6,834 nucleotides of DNA from Actinomycetota bacterium. GTDB lineage: Bacteria; Actinomycetota; Humimicrobiia; Humimicrobiales; Humimicrobiaceae. A model generated the notes under the pieces. It was not told the DNA's origin, did no database searches, and saw only the letters and a program-made list of their open reading frames with translations. Positions 5,807 through 6,834 of the stretch are shown here, one piece after another. The stretch lies in the NCBI GenBank assembly GCA_028697935.1, contig JAQVEM010000071.1, positions 1 to 6,834 on the forward strand, written 5' to 3'. The position numbers and the translations under genes are program-made. Position 1 is the first letter of the stretch. Each line of letters begins with the position of its first letter.

Positions 5807-6259
5807 TTATTTTATTCTTCTCAATCTACCATTAGCTTTTGCGTGGATAGTTATATTTTCAATGGAAATTATTTTAAGGAAGAAACACTTTACATCAGCT
5901 TCACAGTATACTTCTATGTATTTTGGATTTTCAGTACTTTCTATGACATTATGGTCCAGAGATTTGATAGTACATCCGGCAGGATTCTCATAGTTCTTAT
6001 AGAAATATTCATAAATTATATCCGGATAATCAGGTTCCAGCCTGTTAATACCAAGATTCTGTGCAGCTTCCATATCTATGCATTTTGATGCTTCTTCAGC
6101 AGCAATCATACAGGCTTTATTTATTTCTTCCTTATATAGAAAAGCTCTTCCAATATCAACCACAAATCCTGTAAGGAGTATAAAGACAGGCATAAGCATT
6201 GCAACAACAACAAGAACTGAGCCTTTATTATTACCTGAATTAAAACTCAAATTTTTCAT
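5807..6259 (-). CDS. TadE/TadG-like pilus-assembly (pseudopilin-type) protein
   Basis: The 150-aa product has a short polar N-terminus, then GSVLVVVAMLMPVFILLTGFVVDIGRAF across about 13-40. This combines one membrane segment (about 14-34) with the VDxGR motif typical of TadE/TadG-like proteins of Flp/Tad pilus loci. A helical segment with Ala-Ala-Glu-Glu-Ala-Ser follows (53-58). The C-terminus FFLKIISIENITIHAKANGRL corresponds to the usual 'ff..i.Gi..itvsa.A.a' ending of the family. Five cysteines (50, 60, 96, 119, 125) are more than such proteins normally have; those outside the membrane may form disulfides. The ATG at 6259 lies inside the end of the upstream gene (20-nt overlap including its stop), with GGCGGA as ribosome binding site, so the two are translationally coupled. 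The exact role (minor pilin or assembly factor) is inferred from the family. Confidence 0.8.
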   Translation of the reverse strand: MKNLSFNSGNNKGSVLVVVAMLMPVFILLTGFVVDIGRAFLYKEEINKACMIAAEEASKCIDMEAAQNLGINRLEPDYPDIIYEYFYKNYENPAGCTIKSLDHNVIESTENPKYIEVYCEADVKCFFLKIISIENITIHAKANGRLRRIK

Positions 6260-6834
6260 AACTTATTCCGCCAAGCCATGCATTTGCATCCGTGCCGCTA
6301 CCTTCGGACATTAAATTGATAGACCTGAAACCATTTATGGGATTGCTAAAATAAACGTGTACACTTTCGCCATCTTGATCAAATAGATATATATGAAGGA
6401 GGCTTTCTTTACTGCCACTGTATTCAAATTTTGTGACTGTGTCTATATTACCCTCAGTAGCAGGAGATACATTTCCATCAAATATTATTACTTTTTCTAT
6501 CCCTTTATCATCAAATCTACAGACATCTTCATAGATATATAACCGTACAATCTTTTTTTCCTCCTCGCCCTCAGTCAGATTACTGTTATCTACTTTCCAG
6601 CTTATACTAAGATTCATACCGCACTCATTGTTATACTCATCTTTATGCCATTTTGTAAAAACATATTCCGGGTCTTTCTTAACTACCAGTTCACCATGAA
6701 GAGATGAATCAACATGTTTATGCTCATGCTCATAATCATAATCGTCTTCATTGGCCCATACACTTTCAGCATAATCTTCCCAGTGTCCCTCTTCAACCCA
6801 CTTTTTATAAGCTACCTTTTTTCTAGTTAAGACC
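6240..6834 (-). CDS. Unrecognised acidic protein, 5' end off-window, coupled to the TadE-like gene
   Basis: The frame is open from the TAA at 6240-6242 to the right edge, 197 residues. The Met at 6617 is internal, because the upstream codons stay open and read as ordinary coding sequence. The visible part begins with charged, aromatic text including KKWVEEGHWEDY, then an acidic His-rich patch DDYDYEHEHKHVD (about residues 33-45 of the fragment). A strand-rich region with two cysteines (NECGM, EDVCRF) follows and ends GGISYEKFEF. I do not recognise a family. Placement immediately upstream of, and overlapping, a TadE-like gene suggests an exported or pilus-associated protein, possibly with a signal peptide or membrane anchor lost off the edge. 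The HExH-like text is not a convincing zinc-protease motif. Confidence 0.75.
   Translation of the reverse strand, partial: VLTRKKVAYKKWVEEGHWEDYAESVWANEDDYDYEHEHKHVDSSLHGELVVKKDPEYVFTKWHKDEYNNECGMNLSISWKVDNSNLTEGEEEKKIVRLYIYEDVCRFDDKGIEKVIIFDGNVSPATEGNIDTVTKFEYSGSKESLLHIYLFDQDGESVHVYFSNPINGFRSINLMSEGSGTDANAWLGGISYEKFEF

Noticed and set aside
6735..6800. Possible zinc-protease or metal-binding motif in the right-edge protein
   Set aside because: The acidic and His-rich text has no proper HExxH with a downstream ligand; weak metal binding cannot be excluded but is not supported.

Overview
The window is AT-rich bacterial chromosome with dense, mostly co-directional minus-strand genes. It carries two housekeeping blocks, groES-groEL and a DNA-repair plus tRNA-modification operon. 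To their right is a less conserved stretch with a small lipoprotein gene and the end of a Tad/Flp-pilus-like gene set. The visible GroEL reads most like Actinobacteriota GroEL: an 'FGIEIEL' apical segment, 'EIEQSDSDFDKEKLQERL' and 'GAATEVEL'. The base composition and codon use are AT-rich, with many AGA and ATA codons. A low-GC, possibly uncultured actinobacterial lineage is the best guess, but this rests on remembered motifs rather than a phylogeny.

Region 1-1620 (minus strand): the first 388 codons of groEL, cut by the left edge, preceded by complete groES. Upstream is a well-formed sigma-A promoter (TTTACT-17-TATAAT) and, just downstream of the expected transcription start, a CIRCE element with one mismatch. 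That is the classic HrcA-repressed chaperonin layout. A perfect 14-bp palindrome lies between CIRCE and the groES ribosome binding site and is not explained by CIRCE.

Region 1621-4975 (minus strand, transcribed right to left): family-4 uracil-DNA glycosylase, tsaE, tsaB, tsaD. The first three are packed with a 1-nt gap and an ATGA overlap; tsaD follows after 98 nt. TsaB, TsaD and TsaE are the bacterial subunits that, with the separately encoded TsaC, make the universal t6A37 tRNA modification. The rimI gene that often sits between tsaB and tsaD is absent. The glycosylase ends in QLGLF, a likely beta-clamp-binding tail. TsaE has a low-complexity insert built from four 12-bp repeats.

Region 4976-5176 is a divergent promoter region. 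Region 5213-5623 (plus strand) encodes a small secreted lipoprotein that probably starts at a GTG rather than at the upstream ATG. Region 5624-5806, between convergent genes, holds a perfect 16-bp palindrome and a larger imperfect hairpin. Region 5807-6834 (minus strand) holds a TadE/TadG-like one-pass protein overlapping the end of an unrecognised acidic, Trp/His-containing protein that runs off the right edge.

No convincing new defence, mobile or RNA system is visible. The observations most worth following are the glycosylase clamp motif and its operon with the t6A genes, the second palindrome in the groES leader, the TsaE repeat insert, the unusual tsaD start, and the pilus-associated protein at the right edge.
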